DNA of 64,000 nt, from NCBI GenBank assembly GCA_045541455.1, contig JAZQJA010000058.1, positions 1 through 64,000 on the forward strand, read 5' to 3'. Below are positions 62,056-64,000 of the stretch, piece by piece. Position 1 is the first letter of the stretch; every line of letters starts with the position of its first letter. The DNA is from RGIG9041 sp045541455. Lineage in GTDB: Bacteria; Bacillota; Clostridia; Oscillospirales; QAKW01. Under the pieces are notes generated by a model, which saw only the letters and a program-made list of their open reading frames with translations, was not told the DNA's origin and did no database searches. The translations under genes and the position numbers were made by a program.

Positions 62056-63186
62056 TTGTTTAAGATTATTAAAAAAGAAAATAAAGCGAGAAGGGGTACG
62101 TTTGTAACTCCGCACGGGATAATAGAAACTCCGGTGTTTATGAATGTTGCTACCGCAGCTGCCATAAAGGGTGCTGTGTCATCTTTTGATTTAAAGGATT
62201 TAAAGTGTCAGGTTATGCTTTCTAATACATATCATCTGCATTTGCGCCCCGGTGATGATATAGTCAAACAACTTGGCGGAGTCAGAGAGATGTCACGCTG
62301 GAATGGTCCTGTACTTACTGATAGTGGTGGATTCCAAGTTTTCTCATTGTCAAAGCTTAGAAATATTAAAGAAGAAGGTGTGTATTTTTCGTCGCATATT
62401 GATGGTAGAAAAATTTTTATGGGACCTGAGGAAAGTATGCAGATTCAGTCAAATTTAGGTTCGACTATCGCTATGGCATTTGACGAATGTATTGAAAACC
62501 CGGCAAAGTACGATTATACAAAACAATCTATAGAGAGAACAACCAGATGGCTTAAACGTTGTAAAGCCGAATTACAAAGACTAAATTCTCTGGAAGATAC
62601 TGTCAATAAAAAGCAAATGCTTTTTGGAATTAATCAAGGAAGTACTTATGCGGATTTAAGAATTGAACATATGAAGGAAATTGCAAAACTTGATTTAGAT
62701 GGTTATGCAATAGGCGGATTAGCAGTTGGTGAAACAGCGGAAGAAATGTATGATATAATTGATGCTGTTGAGCCATATATGCCTGAAAATAAGCCTAGAT
62801 ATCTTATGGGGGTTGGCACTCCTGTTAATATTCTTGAAGCAGTTGACAGAGGCGTTGATTTTTTTGACTGTGTAATGCCTGCAAGAAACGCTAGACATTC
62901 GCACCTTTTTACTGAAAATGGAATTATTAATTTATTAAATAAAAAATATGAATTGGACAAGCAACCGATTGACCCTAAATGCGATTGTCCTGTGTGCCGA
63001 AATTTTTCACGGGCGTATATAAGGCATTTATTTAAAGCGGGCGAAATGTTGGGAATGAGACTTGCTGTTATGCATAATTTATATTTTTATAATAATCTTA
63101 TGGAAAAGATAAGAATGAACCTAGATAACGGAACTTTTTCGTCGTTTAAGGCGGAAATGATAGAAAAACTGGGCAAACGAATATAA
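62056..63186 (+). CDS. tgt: Queuine tRNA-ribosyltransferase
   Basis: Exchanges guanine-34 for preQ1; 376 residues. Nucleophile/active Asp in LTDSGGFQVFSLSKL, VDFFDCVMPARNARH, and zinc ligands in CDCPVC ... YIRHLF. Start is TTG 62056 with GGAGG eight bases upstream; 16 nt after queA, so the two are one operon. Confidence 0.96.
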   Translation: MFKIIKKENKARRGTFVTPHGIIETPVFMNVATAAAIKGAVSSFDLKDLKCQVMLSNTYHLHLRPGDDIVKQLGGVREMSRWNGPVLTDSGGFQVFSLSKLRNIKEEGVYFSSHIDGRKIFMGPEESMQIQSNLGSTIAMAFDECIENPAKYDYTKQSIERTTRWLKRCKAELQRLNSLEDTVNKKQMLFGINQGSTYADLRIEHMKEIAKLDLDGYAIGGLAVGETAEEMYDIIDAVEPYMPENKPRYLMGVGTPVNILEAVDRGVDFFDCVMPARNARHSHLFTENGIINLLNKKYELDKQPIDPKCDCPVCRNFSRAYIRHLFKAGEMLGMRLAVMHNLYFYNNLMEKIRMNLDNGTFSSFKAEMIEKLGKRI

Positions 63187-63254
63187 ACACTTGATTTTTA
63201 AAGTGAAATATTTTATAATGCTAAATAATATATTGATTGGAGGATTTTTATCTA

Positions 63255-63524
63255 ATGGATGCTAATACAATGAGCGTAGTTGTTATGATAGCCATTATGG
63301 TTGTTATGTATCTTGTAATGTTTTTACCGCAAAAAAAGAAAGAAAAGGCTGTTAAACAGCTTAGAAACAATCTCGAGGTTGGAGATGTTGTTATAATGGA
63401 TTGCGGTATCGTAGGACGAGTTATATCAGTTAAAGATATCGAAACTGTTACAATTGAAACAGGCGCCGATAAGACAAAATTAAAATTTAAAAGATGGGCT
63501 GTAGTTGCTAAAGAAGAGCAATAA
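63255..63524 (+). CDS. yajC: Preprotein translocase accessory subunit YajC
   Basis: 89 residues. One N-terminal helix (about 8-26, ending YLVMFLPQKKKEK) then a small domain with NNLEVGDVVIMDCGIVGRVISV, the family pattern. Start placed at ATG 63255 downstream of GGAGG at 63239-63243; a TTG at 63237 would include the ribosome binding site. Usually next to secDF, here next to queA-tgt. Confidence 0.92.
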   Translation: MDANTMSVVVMIAIMVVMYLVMFLPQKKKEKAVKQLRNNLEVGDVVIMDCGIVGRVISVKDIETVTIETGADKTKLKFKRWAVVAKEEQ

Positions 63525-63536
63525 TTAGAATAAAGT

Positions 63537-63580
63537 TACCCCCGGTTGAATACTATTATAGTGTTCAATGGGGGTATTTT
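63537..63580 (+). terminator. Terminator after yajC, overlapping the next ribosome binding site
   Basis: Arms TACCCCCGGTTGAATACTA and TAGTGTTCAATGGGGGTA (about 63537-63555 and 63559-63576) pair with two wobbles or bulges, followed by a T-run. The GGGGG of the 3' arm is also the likely ribosome binding site of the next gene. Confidence 0.75.
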
Positions 63581-63583
63581 TTT

Positions 63584-64000
63584 ATGCAAAATTATAAAAA
63601 TTCAAGTGTTTTCGATAAATGGTATATTAAAATGGCGGTATCAATTCTGATATCTATATTAGTTATGTTTTTACTAACTATATTATCAAGTTATATTATT
63701 TACAAAACAAATGTTTCAGAGACATTTGAAGGGCTATTTATGATAATAATAACTGCTGTTATATCTATTTTACTCACTACATTATTGATATTTTCTATTC
63801 AAACAAAAGGCATAAATTGTTCACTGATGGCTATGGCGGTTATCACAATACTTAAGATTTCACTTTCACTAGTTATAAATAATAAAGTGAGTTTTTCAGT
63901 AAAAGGAATTGTGAATCTATTATTTATAATGCTGTTTTGTTTTTTTGGGGGAATGCTTGGATCGTACATTAAAAATAGCAAATTGCATAAAAATATTAAA
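63584..64000 (+). CDS. DUF3792/TIGR04086-type membrane protein (partial)
   Basis: Begins at ATG 63584 and runs off the window after 139 codons. Four membrane helices are visible (about 18-42, 49-70, 78-97 and 105-126), ending GGMLGSYIKN. A four-helix protein of this size next to yajC fits the TIGR04086/DUF3792 family of Firmicutes; function unknown. GGGGGT at 63570-63575 is about nine bases upstream. Confidence 0.75.
   Translation, partial: MQNYKNSSVFDKWYIKMAVSILISILVMFLLTILSSYIIYKTNVSETFEGLFMIIITAVISILLTTLLIFSIQTKGINCSLMAMAVITILKISLSLVINNKVSFSVKGIVNLLFIMLFCFFGGMLGSYIKNSKLHKNIK

Overview
The window is a low-GC, densely coded stretch of a bacterial chromosome. It holds about 55 protein genes, five tRNA genes, two T-box leaders and many intrinsic terminators. 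A complete spoIIIAA-AH operon, spoIIE, low-GC codon use, strong GGAGG-type ribosome binding sites and T-box control of tRNA-dependent genes point to an endospore-forming Firmicute, most likely a gut-type anaerobic clostridium near the Ruminococcaceae/Oscillospiraceae. This assignment is an inference from gene content; no 16S gene is present.

Layout. 1-1305: tRNA-Asn, a short periodic hairpin array and a PHP-domain phosphoesterase. 1476-7779: a serine dehydratase with an N-terminal Cro/C1 HTH domain, divergent from a three-gene set (M20 amidohydrolase, phosphodiesterase-like protein, GH94-type glycoside phosphorylase). 7818-16951: thrS, dCMP deaminase, a Cys-rich unknown, a lipoprotein, a class B PBP, T-box/alaS and a HIT protein. 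16952-25482: Trp T-box with a lone trpB, an NAD synthetase without its glutaminase cysteine, and livKHMGF for branched-chain amino acid uptake. 25600-32300: an HTH-fused phosphoglucosamine mutase, then a minus-strand block of two HAD hydrolases, an ABC-F protein, a ClpP-like TepA protein and a tRNA-dihydrouridine synthase. 32378-33203: tRNA Met-Glu-Val and a remnant that looks phage-derived.

33337-42094 is a housekeeping run recJ-rel-dtd-MBL-hemZ-ligA with overlapping genes. 42159-46748 is the spoIIIA operon (forespore-mother cell channel), followed by an Asp23/Gls24 protein. 47271-52318 carries secF-secD, a DUF368 membrane protein and nth-rarA. 52397-55637 carries split transketolase, tRNA-Ala and ychF. 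55644-60995 is on the minus strand: a 28-residue membrane miniprotein, an 86-residue protein, spoIIE and the asd-dapA-dapB diaminopimelate operon. 61014-64000 is queA-tgt-yajC and the start of a DUF3792-type membrane protein.

The most interesting points are: (1) two unrelated metabolic enzymes, serine dehydratase and GlmM, each carry an N-terminal Cro/C1 HTH domain, and both genes have an upstream dyad with the same CAACTAT-N2-GTTG core, suggesting enzymes that act as their own operator-binding repressors; (2) a 23-24 bp periodic array of AATATCACT words separated by variable hairpins at 216-349; (3) NAD synthetase with Gly in place of the glutaminase Cys; (4) a lone trpB behind both a Trp T-box and a 16-codon leader ORF containing Trp.
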